A stretch of DNA of 64,000 nt, taken from NCBI RefSeq assembly GCF_900176885.1, contig NZ_LT839648.1, positions 2,360,765 through 2,424,764 of the forward strand, read 5' to 3'. Made by a program: the position numbers and the translations under genes. The stretch comes from Oceanobacillus senegalensis. GTDB lineage: Bacteria > Bacillota > Bacilli > Bacillales > Amphibacillaceae. Positions 7,924-18,383 of the stretch are shown one piece after another. The stretch's first letter is position 1; each line of letters begins with the position of its first letter. The notes below the pieces were generated by a model. It did no database searches. It was not told the DNA's origin and saw nothing but the letters and a program-made list of their open reading frames with translations.

Positions 7924-8658
7924 TTAATGTACTTCAGCTTCAAAAGGATATACTTTTTGTTCTTTCGCCTCCATATAATAATCCGTTACAATTCTATCTA
8001 AGATTTCCTCAGAATCTTTTCCGTCTGTATCGATTCCTAATTTTTCTGCCGACTGCATCACTTTAGTATCATGAATCTCTAATGCAAGATCTCGTAGTTT
8101 TTTTCCTTCCGAGTCAATCCCTAAAGCATCAGCCTCCATCTGAAGTTTTGTATTCATGATTTCTTTTTTTAATTCTTTCGTATCTTTACCTTCTGTTTCT
8201 ATTCCTAAAGTACCTGCTTTTTGAATAAGTTTTGCCTGGAATACTTCCTCTTTTAAGGTTTTCAAATTTTTGTCTTCTGTTGTAATTCCAAGTTCATCTG
8301 CTTTATTCATTATTTTTGCTTTGTGTACTTCTTCCTTAAGTGCATGTATGTCTTTACCCTCTATATCAATTCCTAGATCTTTCGCTGCATTTTTAATCCA
8401 TGCCTCATGAACCTCTTTTTTTAATGTCTCTATATCTTTTCCTTCTATTTCAATTCCTAGTTCCTTAGCATGTAATTTTACGATAGCATCACTTTTAAAA
8501 TGATGTCCTTTATGATGACTTTCCTCTTCTTTCTCTTCTTTCTTTTCTTTAATGTCCCAGACCGGATTAAAGTCCATATTAGCTGATACACTTGGTGCTT
8601 GATTAACGACTCCTATCATAAAAACTGCCATCAAAATCATCCATAAAAATTTCCTCAT
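7924..8658 (-). CDS. secreted protein of six 28-residue helical repeats
   Basis: A 244-residue protein. Residues 1-27 form a Sec signal peptide ending VSANM, followed by a charged, His-rich linker. Residues 58-225 are six consecutive 28-residue repeats on the pattern A(K/D)xLGI(D/E)xEGKDxxxLKxEVxxAK, and a short tail ends PFEAEVH. Each unit should form a small helix-turn-helix, giving an extended solenoid or rod. The ATG at 8658 follows GGAGGG; the frame upstream to 8706 is not needed. I do not recognise the family. It is single-gene, with its own terminator, next to the type VII locus but not co-transcribed with it. Confidence 0.75.
   Translation of the reverse strand: MRKFLWMILMAVFMIGVVNQAPSVSANMDFNPVWDIKEKKEEKEEESHHKGHHFKSDAIVKLHAKELGIEIEGKDIETLKKEVHEAWIKNAAKDLGIDIEGKDIHALKEEVHKAKIMNKADELGITTEDKNLKTLKEEVFQAKLIQKAGTLGIETEGKDTKELKKEIMNTKLQMEADALGIDSEGKKLRDLALEIHDTKVMQSAEKLGIDTDGKDSEEILDRIVTDYYMEAKEQKVYPFEAEVH
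7984..8487 (-). repeat. six tandem 84-bp coding repeats
   Basis: The six protein repeats (residues 58-225) correspond to 84-bp units. They are divergent at DNA level, so the array is old rather than a recent slippage product. Confidence 0.7.
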
Positions 8659-8901
8659 TATATAACACCCTCCTATGTAGTTTTTTACATTTGGTAGCAT
8701 TCCCATTTATATACAAAAAATGTAGATTATTGTTTTTGGTGTATAGTGAAAAGAAATTCTAAAATTTTTAGATTAGCACTTCTTCATGTTTATTGGTGTT
8801 CCTCCTGATTTTCTGGGATCCTACCTATAGCATGATGAGATCAATACCAACGCACGCAATAACGGAGAAATCTATATCAGTATTTTGAAAAACAACAATA
8901 A

Positions 8902-8943
8902 AAACAAACAAACCCACAACACTAATGGTTGTGAGTTTGTTTT
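8902..8943 (-). terminator. terminator of the type VII secretion operon
   Basis: The stem ACAAACCCACAAC / GTTGTGAGTTTGT (one wobble) overlaps the essA stop codon and is followed on the minus strand by TTTGTTTTTATT. Confidence 0.75.
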
Positions 8944-9392
8944 AATCGTGGAATAATCAGGAAAAACATTGCAGCAATGACGATTAGAACGATAGCGAAC
9001 AGCATAATCATTACACCTGAAAAATCGCTGGAAGATTGATTGTTTTCAGTCATCCTTTCTACCTGCTTTTCCTCGTGTGAAAATAATTGTAATTGTTCTG
9101 CTTTTGTAGCAATTGTATTGGTTTCTTCTTTTGTTGATAAGAATAATTTCTCTTCCAGCTGGTCTGAAGGGCTTTTATTTTTCTTTTCAAAGGTTAGGTT
9201 TTTTTGTTCTTCTGGAAGTGGTTGCTTCTCGCTTACCTCCTCCTGAAAATTCCGATTAAGCTCAATCCTATTTTCCTCGTAAATATTAGGCTCTACCTTT
9301 TTATTTGATTCCTCAGCATGGATAGGTGGAAGAACTAAAAATAGTATGATTAAGGTAATATTTAAGGTAATATTAAGAAGCTTTTTCGTCAT
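8922..9392 (-). CDS. essA: type VII secretion protein EssA
   Basis: A 156-residue membrane protein matching EssA/YueC. It has an N-terminal signal or membrane segment (5-25), an extracytoplasmic Glu/Lys-rich middle, and a C-terminal membrane segment GVMIMLFAIVLIVIAAMFFLIIP before a basic tail. It is a small accessory subunit of the Bacillus/Staphylococcus T7SSb machine. The ATG at 9392 has GGTGG six bases upstream; it lies inside the end of esaA (about 20 bp overlap), so translation is coupled. It is the last gene of the operon. Confidence 0.85.
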   Translation of the reverse strand: MTKKLLNITLNITLIILFLVLPPIHAEESNKKVEPNIYEENRIELNRNFQEEVSEKQPLPEEQKNLTFEKKNKSPSDQLEEKLFLSTKEETNTIATKAEQLQLFSHEEKQVERMTENNQSSSDFSGVMIMLFAIVLIVIAAMFFLIIPRLKQTHNH

Positions 9393-12300
9393 GCTCATCC
9401 ACCACTGCTTTATTTCGTATATTTTGGAGCATGTAAATAAATACAGATAAGAGTAGCACGATACCAATTAGAATCACCATCGTTAAAATGACCGGAGTAT
9501 CTAAACCATATTGAATAGACAGATACGCATTTGACACTGGATTTGCAAAATTAAATTCTGGCAACACAATATTCAATAATGGTGAAATGAAAAACATAAT
9601 GGTTGCTATACTTACCATCCATCCGATAAATGGACCAATAAATAAACCGGCTCGTACAACGTTTGAACAAACGAATAGCAATAGAATTGTGAAGATAGAC
9701 CACTGAATTGCTTGAGCATTATCAAGACCATACATATTTAATCCGTAAATACTAATGATTAACCCAACTGCTAAATTCATCAATCCGAATAATGCACCCT
9801 GTATGAGATAGGAAACATTACGATAATAATGACTGATAAAGCCGATTAGTAATCCACTAACTAATATAATCACAAATAGCACAACTGGTGGTACTCGTTC
9901 TTCGGTTTGTGATAAGACCTTACCATTCATTTGTCCGGCCACCTGAACTGGGCTAGCTAAATGATTGTAAACCACAGGATTTTCCTGACCATCAATCAAG
10001 GTATTATCCAAAATTTCATAAATGTCTTCCCTAATCATACTAGTTGATGCAACATTCGTAGACCACCTATCATTTAGATTTTCTGATTCCTGTTGCACCC
10101 GATTTACCTGAGCTTGAAGATCCTCTGTAGCATTCGTAATATTGGTCTGACTTTCCTCTAGTGATGAGGTTAAATCAGCTAACTGCTCCAGACTAGAAGC
10201 ACTAATCTGTTGCACATTAACCACTAATTGTCCATCTAAGTATTCTACTGATGAAGATTCTTCCCATTCAAAGGTTTCGGCATTTACTACCTGAAGTTGC
10301 TCGGTTATCTGACTTGCTGTAGAAGTTAATAAGTCAATATGTTTTAGAATCTTATTCTGTTCTTCTAAAATTTGGGAATTATACTCTTCTAAAAATTCGT
10401 TCGTGTCTTTAACCAACTTGTTAAATCGTTGTTCAAGTAATGTCATTTCCCCTATGTCTTCACCATCATCCAAAAGTACCGTAAACATGTCTTGAAGTTC
10501 CTTCGTGTACGGTGTATTAATATCTAGTAAATCATTAATCTCAGATTGCATTTCATCGTCGGCTAAAAGTTTCCGAACCAAAACAAGATTAATAGAATCT
10601 CTCCGATCAAGGGCTTGATCTAGAGCTGTTAATTCCTTGAAATAATCCATTAATAATGCAACATCTTTATCCTCAATCCTCTTCGCATCAAGGAAATGAT
10701 TCGTTAATGCCTCTTTTTCACGAGGAGACAACGATTTACTATCGATGATGCTAACTTGTGTAGTAACAATTCGTTCGACAACAGATTCAAAGATTTGATC
10801 TTCAATGTTTGATAATTTATCATATGCGTTTTGTAGTTCCTCTGCATATTCTTTCTGTGACTCTGTATCTGGTAGGTCATTTACCGTTTCTTCTAATTGA
10901 TCAAGGTCTTCTAAAACATCAGACCAATTTGGGTTTGTTGGCTTTTTAGACTGTTCAACATTACTTTCTGGATTCGATGTTTCTTCTAATTGTTCCTTGT
11001 CATCTGATTCACTTTCCGGTTTGGACGATTCTTCCTGCTTCTCCTCAGTAGGTTGAGCTACTACCGTCTCATTCTCCGCAGATTCTGGAGTGGATTCCGC
11101 TTCATTCAACTCATTTGACCCTTCTTTTTCTATTTCCGTATTCTCATCAGTTGAATTTGAATCAGATGGATTATTTTCTGTTATAGACTTTTCTTCATTA
11201 GTAGGTTTCTTCTCGTTATTTGACGGAGACTCCTGATTCACCGTTGTCTCCGTATCACTCACTACATTTTTTAAAGAATAAATCGATGTGCTTAATTCTT
11301 TCACATGATCCGTTAACTCATCCACATCTACTGTCTGCTCCTCTGGTAAGGAAGGATGGTCATCCTCTTCCGAAGGTTCTATATCATGAATTTTATTAGC
11401 TATTCTATATATGTCTGTCTTTGTTTCTTCAATAAGGGCATCATGATATGTTTGGAGAAGTACTTCATTCATTTTTAAAAGCTGACTACGAATTTCTGTT
11501 TCACCATTTTCTTGCCAATGAACAAAGCCATTTTTAAGATGTTCCCCGTTTTCGTCTGTACTACCGTATTTCGCTTCTAATAATTGATCAAAAACATTTT
11601 GGTAGCTTTTTTGAAATCCCTGAATATCTTTTTGGATAACCTCTTGTTGAAAATAAACTGGTGTTTGAAAGCCCTGGATTTGTTCCTTCGTTAAATTCGT
11701 ACTTAATGCTAGGGCTTCCTGATATCGTTCGACACCAGTTTGAATTGCTTCCTGATTTTCTAATTGAAACTCATCTAGAAGGCCTTTTTGCTGTTGTTGC
11801 GTTTCTTTATAGTCCTCTAACGCCTTTACGAAGGTATTTATCTCTGCTTCTACTTCCTCCATACTACTGGAACCATTCGTTGAGATTTCATTTGCTTGCT
11901 CGGTACTACTCAAAATTCCTTCTAAATTATTTTTATGTTGGTTGATTTTTTCTGCTAATGATTCAGAAGCGTAGAAAGAAGACATTTCTTCTTGAAATTC
12001 AATCTCTTTCTCTAGGATTGTATCAAATTGCTCCTTCAAATGATTAATCTCTTGAGAAACATAGCTCCAATAATTCATCGACATTTCCTGATTAATAATA
12101 TTCTTAGCATTAGCCATGATTCGATGAACATTTTCCCTATCCTTCGCCTCTAAATTCGGCTGTACAACATAATTTACTGCTGCTTTTTTCGGATTTTCCT
12201 CTGTGAAAGTTAAGACATTCTCAGAAAAATCGGACGGAACATACATTACAGCATTATATGTTTGATTACTGAGTCCTTGCTCTGCTGTACTTCGATTTAC

Positions 12301-12573
12301 AACCGTCCATTCATAATCGTCCTGTTTGATTTGATCATTAAGAAGCATTGCAATGTCCTGCCCAAATGAAACCTTCTTTTCTTCAAGTTGATAACCAAGA
12401 TCTTCATTGACAACAGCAATATCTTTTACTGTCGTTTGATTACCCTGGCTAAAACCACTTGTACCACCTGTAGCGGGCTGTACATCTACATAACGAAATA
12501 GCAGAAGAGGAAGTGCCAATACAACAAGTAACTTCAATATAATCCCTATTGGAAATTTCTTTTCTTCATTCAT
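9373..12573 (-). CDS. esaA: type VII secretion protein EsaA (YueB-type)
   Basis: A 1066-residue membrane protein of the EsaA/YueB family, the T7SSb subunit whose large external domain spans the wall (in B. subtilis the homologue YueB is the phage SPP1 receptor). One membrane segment lies at about 9-26, followed by a long alpha-helical extracytoplasmic region (about 30-870) and five or six C-terminal membrane segments (about 885-1050, starting VPPVVLFVIILVSGLLIGF). Residues about 430-545 are a low-complexity Glu/Ser/Asn/Pro insert inside the helical domain. It overlaps essC by four bases. The external domain should be fast-evolving, as a phage target would be. Confidence 0.92.
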   Translation of the reverse strand: MNEEKKFPIGIILKLLVVLALPLLLFRYVDVQPATGGTSGFSQGNQTTVKDIAVVNEDLGYQLEEKKVSFGQDIAMLLNDQIKQDDYEWTVVNRSTAEQGLSNQTYNAVMYVPSDFSENVLTFTEENPKKAAVNYVVQPNLEAKDRENVHRIMANAKNIINQEMSMNYWSYVSQEINHLKEQFDTILEKEIEFQEEMSSFYASESLAEKINQHKNNLEGILSSTEQANEISTNGSSSMEEVEAEINTFVKALEDYKETQQQQKGLLDEFQLENQEAIQTGVERYQEALALSTNLTKEQIQGFQTPVYFQQEVIQKDIQGFQKSYQNVFDQLLEAKYGSTDENGEHLKNGFVHWQENGETEIRSQLLKMNEVLLQTYHDALIEETKTDIYRIANKIHDIEPSEEDDHPSLPEEQTVDVDELTDHVKELSTSIYSLKNVVSDTETTVNQESPSNNEKKPTNEEKSITENNPSDSNSTDENTEIEKEGSNELNEAESTPESAENETVVAQPTEEKQEESSKPESESDDKEQLEETSNPESNVEQSKKPTNPNWSDVLEDLDQLEETVNDLPDTESQKEYAEELQNAYDKLSNIEDQIFESVVERIVTTQVSIIDSKSLSPREKEALTNHFLDAKRIEDKDVALLMDYFKELTALDQALDRRDSINLVLVRKLLADDEMQSEINDLLDINTPYTKELQDMFTVLLDDGEDIGEMTLLEQRFNKLVKDTNEFLEEYNSQILEEQNKILKHIDLLTSTASQITEQLQVVNAETFEWEESSSVEYLDGQLVVNVQQISASSLEQLADLTSSLEESQTNITNATEDLQAQVNRVQQESENLNDRWSTNVASTSMIREDIYEILDNTLIDGQENPVVYNHLASPVQVAGQMNGKVLSQTEERVPPVVLFVIILVSGLLIGFISHYYRNVSYLIQGALFGLMNLAVGLIISIYGLNMYGLDNAQAIQWSIFTILLLFVCSNVVRAGLFIGPFIGWMVSIATIMFFISPLLNIVLPEFNFANPVSNAYLSIQYGLDTPVILTMVILIGIVLLLSVFIYMLQNIRNKAVVDEHDEKAS

Positions 12574-15500
12574 AGGCTAACCATCCTTTCTACTTCAAAG
12601 TGTGGAATTTGTATTTTCTTCGCCTTTCCATTTTCAACGTAATACCCAAAACCTACTTGTATTTCTTGCTCGTTTCGGGTATATGGTAAGGTTAATAAAT
12701 TTTGGTCTGATTTTTTCATTAATAGAATAGCTTGCTTAATTTGTTTCATTTCATTAGTGAACGGATCAAATCCTTTGGTAAATTCATTAGCAGCTCCCGA
12801 TGCAATAATATGGAAGCCTAGATGCTGAGAGTTTTTCACTAAATCAGCTAGTTTAGGTTGCATTAGTGTATCGACATTCTGCTGAAAATTCCCCATTCCA
12901 TCTACCATAAGAACAATTGGAGAAAAGTTCAGTTCAGAAGCCTTCCTATTTCTAGATGCTTGTACATATTTCACTTTTCGTTTCGCTAATTCTTCCTCCA
13001 CATTTCCAATCCAATCATTCAAATGTTCTTTTGTTTCTAAATAGGTTATTTTTTCATCATCTGCATATTCAACTAAGGATCGGTTAACGGAGTCAAATAA
13101 ACCGATAGTTGCATCCGTATGTTCACTTAGGCCATGAATGAGTAGTTTCAAAATATTGGTTTTTCCTTTTTGCGCATCACCAACAATGAGCCAATGTTTA
13201 TGTGTTCGCCAATCTATATAAATTGGTTGCACCGTATCCTCATCTAAACCAATAGCAAGTTTAGTTGGAGAGTTTTGAATGTGATAGTTTTGATAAAACA
13301 TCATCCGATTAAGTCTCTTAGGAAGCATAGGTATAGCTGCTGGCTTCAATGAATCATGATATTTCTCTTTCAATTCTTGAACAGCAGCTTTTAAATTATC
13401 TAAGACTTCCACATCATTGTCGCCTGCTACTGGTAAATATATTTGAGCAAGGGAGGCATCTTCCTTTTTAATATAAACTCTTCCAGGAATCGCTTCCGTT
13501 TCATAGGATGTTCTGCCTACAACAGCGAATTTCTCGGACGTATCCATCAAATAATGAACAATTTTTGTTTTCAGGGTACTCATGAGAGCGTGCTTCACAG
13601 CATTGGTTCGAGTCGCAGTTAGAATCGTATAAATACCTAACGATTGTCCATCCCTAGCAATTTGTGTAAATCGATTCTCTATTTCTAGCATTTCTTCTTT
13701 CACTAAATCAAAGTTATCGATAGCAATAAAAATATAAGGCAGCTTCACTTTTGCAATACTATTATACATATTAATTGTGCTTACTTCCTGGTCACGGAAT
13801 AACTCCTTCCGTTTCTCCATTTCCTCAGAAATAAAGCGAAGGAATTTTTCTATCTTTCTCCCATCGTCAGACCGGAAGTAATCACCGGTATGTGGTAGCT
13901 GCTGTAATGGTAGAAGTGCTCCATTACCAAAATCAAAAATATAATAATGGAAGGACCTTGGACTGTTTCTTCTAGCAAATTGCATGAGTAATGTTAGTAA
14001 GGTGGTTGATTTTCCGTATCCAGAGGAACCGAAAATACCAACATTGCCATCCTCCATCACTTCATAGTTATAAACCGTCTGACGCTGCTCCTCTGGCTCA
14101 TCTACCAAGCCAATTGGGAATTGTTCTGGTAGATATTCTATAGTATTATCAACAATTATCCGCTCGGACAACGGTGGTAGCCATGGACTTGGAAGTTTCT
14201 CTATGCTCATTTTTTCCTGTACAGAATTAATTTCCTCCACAACTGCTTCAATTTCCGTTATTCGACCTTTTTTCTCGCTTCCCTCTGCTTCGACGTCAGA
14301 TAGAGGTATTAATCCCAAATCTGTTACAAGAGCTACCTCATCCTCTGTAGCAAATGAGTCCTTTGCATATGGAGCACCACTCCAGGCAGATTGAAATAAC
14401 TCATACACTTCGTTATTCCCTACCTGTAAATATCCACGACCTGTCACCGTAATTTTGGCTGCATCCGTATTTTTCAAAATTTCATTACTATCGGTAGCAT
14501 CCTGAACTTTAAGTGCAACTTTAAATCTAGCATTACTCCAAATTTGGTCATCAATGACTCCACCTGGTTTCTGTGTTGCTAGAATTAAGTGAACACCTAA
14601 GCTTCTCCCGATTCTAGCTGCACTGACTAGTTCCCGAATAAAATCAGGTTCTTCACTCTTTAATTCAGCGAACTCATCCGAAATCAAGAATAAATGTGGA
14701 AGGGGTTGAGATGCCTCTCCTTCCTTAAATAGCTCAGTATAATCGTTAATATGATTGACTTCATGTTGATCAAATAAGCGCTGCCTACGTTTAAGCTCAC
14801 TTTTAATCGAAGCAAGGGCTCGTTTACTAAAGTTTTTACTTCCTTCAATATTAGTAATTGTCCCTAATAAGTGTGGCAGCCCTTTAAATGGCTGTGCCAT
14901 CCCTCCACCTTTATAGTCAATCAATAAGAAAGCTACCTCGTATGGATGAAAATGGACAGCAAGTGACAAAATTACTGTCTGTAAAAATTCACTTTTACCA
15001 GATCCAGTTGTCCCCGCTAACAAACCATGTGGTCCATGAGCTTTCTCATGTAGGTTAAGGTATACAAGATCCTCTCTTCCCTTAAATCCCACTGGTACCG
15101 CAAGCGATCTAGAGGATTGATTTTTCTGCCACTTGTCTTGAATATTTAAGTTTGCAACCTGATTGGTCTGAAACATTTCCATAAAGCTAACACTATCAGG
15201 GATTGAGTTACTCATTCCTAATTGATGGTCCAGTGATCTTAATGTACGAGCGAATCGCTCCTTCCCAACGTCTTCATGTTTATCTAGCTGAAAAGGCTTA
15301 TGTACTGCCAATTGATTTTCTATTAAAATATCTCCCTGTGTTTCATCAATATAACGAACTAGTGTATGAATATTTTCCGACAAGCTTTCTTTCGTATCTG
15401 CTGCAAAAATAGTTGAAATTCCGATATTTGGGTGCTCGCCCTCTAAAAATTCTAATATAGCATGCTCCGAAATGAGCTGCCGATTTGTAATTATGAATAC

Positions 15501-16988
15501 AAAATGCGGCGTGTATATCTTTTTAGCTCTTTCTTCATCCAAAGAACGTTCTTTTAATATTTCATAAATCGAGGAAAGTAGCTGATCCCTTGTCTGTTCA
15601 TTATAAACAAACCCTCTTGCATATAGATGGGGTAGCTGGAAATGTGGCAGCCACTTCATCCATTCCCAGGATGAATACTCCTCTTCATCAAAAATCGCAA
15701 CAAACCGAATATCATGATAGCTTTGGAAAAAACTAAGTTGGCCAACCATTTGTTGAATTTCTTTTTTTACAACAGATTCCTTTCCGACCATCCCCATGGT
15801 TCCCTTGGATAAATCAATAACCAATGGGGCATCTTTCACCTGTCTATAATAGGAAACAAGCTCCTGTGACTTTTCCAACAAATCATCAATCTCTTGATTG
15901 GACAAATCTCTACTTTGAACAGAAACCTCATAGCTTGAAGGAATATTCGCCCTCCCTACACGAAATTGAAGAAAGTCATTACTCATTCGAGTTCGTTCCC
16001 AAATTCGTTCACTTATTTCATTTACCAAATACTTCATTCGCTCAAAGGAAGGAAAATGATAGTATAGAATCTCACGCTGCCTCTGTGAAAGCTGCTGTAA
16101 TTCTTCCCGTTTATCCTCTAAATATCTTGTATACAATCTTCTTCGCTTTTCTTTTCGTTGCTTCTGACCTTTACGTTCCTTAAAATACTGAACGGTGGAC
16201 GTTATCAATGTCGTACCAAACATGGCAATCGATATGATGATAAAGATTCCCCGCGGTCTAATCATCGTGACAATCCCCATTACTATGAGCATCACTAATG
16301 GTGGTGCAATAATCAGCCATAAGCTTCTACCATAATCATCCGATTCTTCTGTAGGAAAAGAAAAGGATACCTTATCATCTGGCTGCTCATAAATCATTCG
16401 CGGTGTTCTACGATATTCTGGGTATTTTTCCTTCATGACGGATGTTGGTTTTTTTATCTCTATTAAATAAGAAATATCATCTCCATGGACAGAAACCATA
16501 TCCTCCTCCGGTAACGTTACCGTAGAAAATGGATGGAAAATAACATCTCCCAGTTTAATTTCTGTTTTTCCGTTGATTCTTTCACCATTTAAAAAGATAT
16601 CCTGATGCAATGGGTGGAGGAACCATTTGTCTTTCTGCTTCATCAATGAGAAAGCCTGTTTATCCGATTCATCAGGAAAATATATTTCCTGTTCATTACC
16701 TATGTAATAGATTTTCTCATCGTTAGATATAGAAGAATAATAGACGGTTAGTTTGTTGGTTCCAATATGGATATCAAGGGATTGTCCGTCTTTTATATGA
16801 CCAATAGACGTACCTTCCTGATAAATCGTATAGCCATTCGCTTCGTGTTGAAATTCATAGCTAGGATCTACTGAAAATTGGTGAATGGTAATCGTATTAC
16901 TTATCCTGTTACCAACAGAAATGGTTTCTCCTTCAGTCGTTTCATACGGTTGATATGTGTCTGCATAGAAGAAGTATAATTGACCCAA
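12570..16988 (-). CDS. essC: type VII secretion ATPase EssC
   Basis: The 1472-residue motor of the T7SSb system (YukBA/EssC). Residues 1-190 hold two FHA-like domains, two membrane segments lie at about 222-265, and three FtsK/SpoIIIE-type ATPase domains follow. Walker A motifs are GTTGSGKS (659-666), GSSGYGKS (987-994) and GDAQKGKT (1270-1277). Walker B-like strands are LFLISDEFAE (766-775) and YIFIAIDNFD (1085-1094); in the third domain VLMVDGMG lacks the acidic pair, as is usual. It starts at a TTG with AGGAGGTG five bases upstream. Full length, with no split into two genes. It recruits WXG100 and LXG-type substrates through its last ATPase domain. Confidence 0.96.
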   Translation of the reverse strand: MGQLYFFYADTYQPYETTEGETISVGNRISNTITIHQFSVDPSYEFQHEANGYTIYQEGTSIGHIKDGQSLDIHIGTNKLTVYYSSISNDEKIYYIGNEQEIYFPDESDKQAFSLMKQKDKWFLHPLHQDIFLNGERINGKTEIKLGDVIFHPFSTVTLPEEDMVSVHGDDISYLIEIKKPTSVMKEKYPEYRRTPRMIYEQPDDKVSFSFPTEESDDYGRSLWLIIAPPLVMLIVMGIVTMIRPRGIFIIISIAMFGTTLITSTVQYFKERKGQKQRKEKRRRLYTRYLEDKREELQQLSQRQREILYYHFPSFERMKYLVNEISERIWERTRMSNDFLQFRVGRANIPSSYEVSVQSRDLSNQEIDDLLEKSQELVSYYRQVKDAPLVIDLSKGTMGMVGKESVVKKEIQQMVGQLSFFQSYHDIRFVAIFDEEEYSSWEWMKWLPHFQLPHLYARGFVYNEQTRDQLLSSIYEILKERSLDEERAKKIYTPHFVFIITNRQLISEHAILEFLEGEHPNIGISTIFAADTKESLSENIHTLVRYIDETQGDILIENQLAVHKPFQLDKHEDVGKERFARTLRSLDHQLGMSNSIPDSVSFMEMFQTNQVANLNIQDKWQKNQSSRSLAVPVGFKGREDLVYLNLHEKAHGPHGLLAGTTGSGKSEFLQTVILSLAVHFHPYEVAFLLIDYKGGGMAQPFKGLPHLLGTITNIEGSKNFSKRALASIKSELKRRQRLFDQHEVNHINDYTELFKEGEASQPLPHLFLISDEFAELKSEEPDFIRELVSAARIGRSLGVHLILATQKPGGVIDDQIWSNARFKVALKVQDATDSNEILKNTDAAKITVTGRGYLQVGNNEVYELFQSAWSGAPYAKDSFATEDEVALVTDLGLIPLSDVEAEGSEKKGRITEIEAVVEEINSVQEKMSIEKLPSPWLPPLSERIIVDNTIEYLPEQFPIGLVDEPEEQRQTVYNYEVMEDGNVGIFGSSGYGKSTTLLTLLMQFARRNSPRSFHYYIFDFGNGALLPLQQLPHTGDYFRSDDGRKIEKFLRFISEEMEKRKELFRDQEVSTINMYNSIAKVKLPYIFIAIDNFDLVKEEMLEIENRFTQIARDGQSLGIYTILTATRTNAVKHALMSTLKTKIVHYLMDTSEKFAVVGRTSYETEAIPGRVYIKKEDASLAQIYLPVAGDNDVEVLDNLKAAVQELKEKYHDSLKPAAIPMLPKRLNRMMFYQNYHIQNSPTKLAIGLDEDTVQPIYIDWRTHKHWLIVGDAQKGKTNILKLLIHGLSEHTDATIGLFDSVNRSLVEYADDEKITYLETKEHLNDWIGNVEEELAKRKVKYVQASRNRKASELNFSPIVLMVDGMGNFQQNVDTLMQPKLADLVKNSQHLGFHIIASGAANEFTKGFDPFTNEMKQIKQAILLMKKSDQNLLTLPYTRNEQEIQVGFGYYVENGKAKKIQIPHFEVERMVSL

Positions 16989-17006
16989 GTGAACACCTCC
17001 TTTTTT

Positions 17007-18383
17007 CTATTTCTCTTCTTGTTTATCCTTTGTCGAATTATCCTTTTGTGATTCCTCCGCCTCTTCTTCTCCTTGCTTATTTTTTTCCTCTGAAGAATGT
17101 TTTTCCTTTTGTTCCTTGTCCTCTTCATCTGCTTTCTCAACTTCTTCTCTTTGCTTATCGGAATTATTTGAGGCTGGTGCACTAGAGGTAGTTTGTTCTA
17201 TTTCTTCTTCTGCTTGTTCTTGTGCCTTTTGTTCTTCCTCCATTTCCTCTACATACTCATCGATTTCCCGTTGAATTGATTCAAGTTCTTGTTCTCTTTC
17301 ATCCCCACTTAAGCTTTCATCCGCTTTAACGGCTTCACGATTTTTTAATAAACCATAAATAATTAAATCTCTGTCTTCTAACAATCTAGCTGTGTCAATA
17401 GCTTCCTCATAATCACCTCGTCCAATATCAATCCAATAAAGAAAATAACGATCATCCGATTGTAGTGTAATCGTATTTTCAACATTGGTACGCTGTTCTT
17501 CTGTTAGCGATTCATTCATGACATAGGATGTTGCTAGTTGATATTGAACACTATATGGCATGTCCTCCTCATCATATCCTTGGAGGGTTTCGACAACAGA
17601 ACTAAATTGATTTTGTAGAAAATGCCGATTACTCTCTACATAGGCCTCTGTCTCCGGAATTTTGAAGAAAAAACCATAAACTGTTAAAAATGCAGCAGGT
17701 ATCAGCAAAATCCCCAATGCCAACAAACTATACCTTTGAATATTCCATTTCTTTTTTGGAACACCCATAATGGTTTGTTGAAATTCAGCATCTTTGTTGA
17801 GTTGGTCATTAATAATATCTATTAATTGATCAAAGGATTCTGCCTGCATGATTTCTTTTGTTACAGTTGATAGCTCTATCGTTTCAGAATGGGACAAATA
17901 AGAATCAAAGGTATTCGTTTGATCCACAATAGTAGCTATCGTAGCTTTTGTCTCATTCCATATCCGCTCCCCGTCATCCTCATATGGTGGAATACTTTCC
18001 TTTACTCCGTAATGAAGAAAATGTGGCATTAGACCTTGGTCATACATCAAGTTCTCTGGACTAATAAACAGCTTCAATCGTTTAGTAGAATGACTCCGTA
18101 TCTTCTGAACTAAATTATAGACAAGTTGCCATTTTTCCTGATTACTTTTCTTATAGATTTGGTATAAGGATACATATGTATGTGGAGGAATCAGACGAAT
18201 AATTAACTGATCATCTGTTACTATAATTTCTTTTCGGAATTCAGGATTCATCGAATTCAGTAAATGGATTTCTAATTCATCCACTAGCTTTACCTTTGCA
18301 CGGTGAAAAATAATATCAATATATTCCTTCTCATGAACAAGCTTAGCCTCTAGCTTGGATTCTAGATAAGTCGTCTCACTCAT
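17007..18383 (-). CDS. essB: type VII secretion protein EssB (YukC-type)
   Basis: A protein of 458 residues. Residues 1-205 form the cytosolic pseudokinase-like domain (KEYIDIIFHRAKVKLVDELEI..., KIRSHSTKRLKLFISPENLMYD). One membrane segment (about 218-240, YSLLALGILLIPAAFLTVYGFFF) and an extracytoplasmic helical domain follow. The last ~80 residues are an unusually long Glu/Lys/Gln/Ser low-complexity tail. It bridges EssC and EsaA in the T7SSb core. The ATG at 18383 follows AGGAGGGG; the frame runs upstream to 18449 without a ribosome site. essC begins 18 bp downstream. Confidence 0.92.
   Translation of the reverse strand: MSETTYLESKLEAKLVHEKEYIDIIFHRAKVKLVDELEIHLLNSMNPEFRKEIIVTDDQLIIRLIPPHTYVSLYQIYKKSNQEKWQLVYNLVQKIRSHSTKRLKLFISPENLMYDQGLMPHFLHYGVKESIPPYEDDGERIWNETKATIATIVDQTNTFDSYLSHSETIELSTVTKEIMQAESFDQLIDIINDQLNKDAEFQQTIMGVPKKKWNIQRYSLLALGILLIPAAFLTVYGFFFKIPETEAYVESNRHFLQNQFSSVVETLQGYDEEDMPYSVQYQLATSYVMNESLTEEQRTNVENTITLQSDDRYFLYWIDIGRGDYEEAIDTARLLEDRDLIIYGLLKNREAVKADESLSGDEREQELESIQREIDEYVEEMEEEQKAQEQAEEEIEQTTSSAPASNNSDKQREEVEKADEEDKEQKEKHSSEEKNKQGEEEAEESQKDNSTKDKQEEK

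Noticed and set aside
16901-17182. 93-codon Arg/Lys-rich frame overlapping the essB end and essC start
   Set aside because: It is a shifted-frame reading of the Glu/Lys-rich tail of EssB; the essB frame is clearly the coding one.
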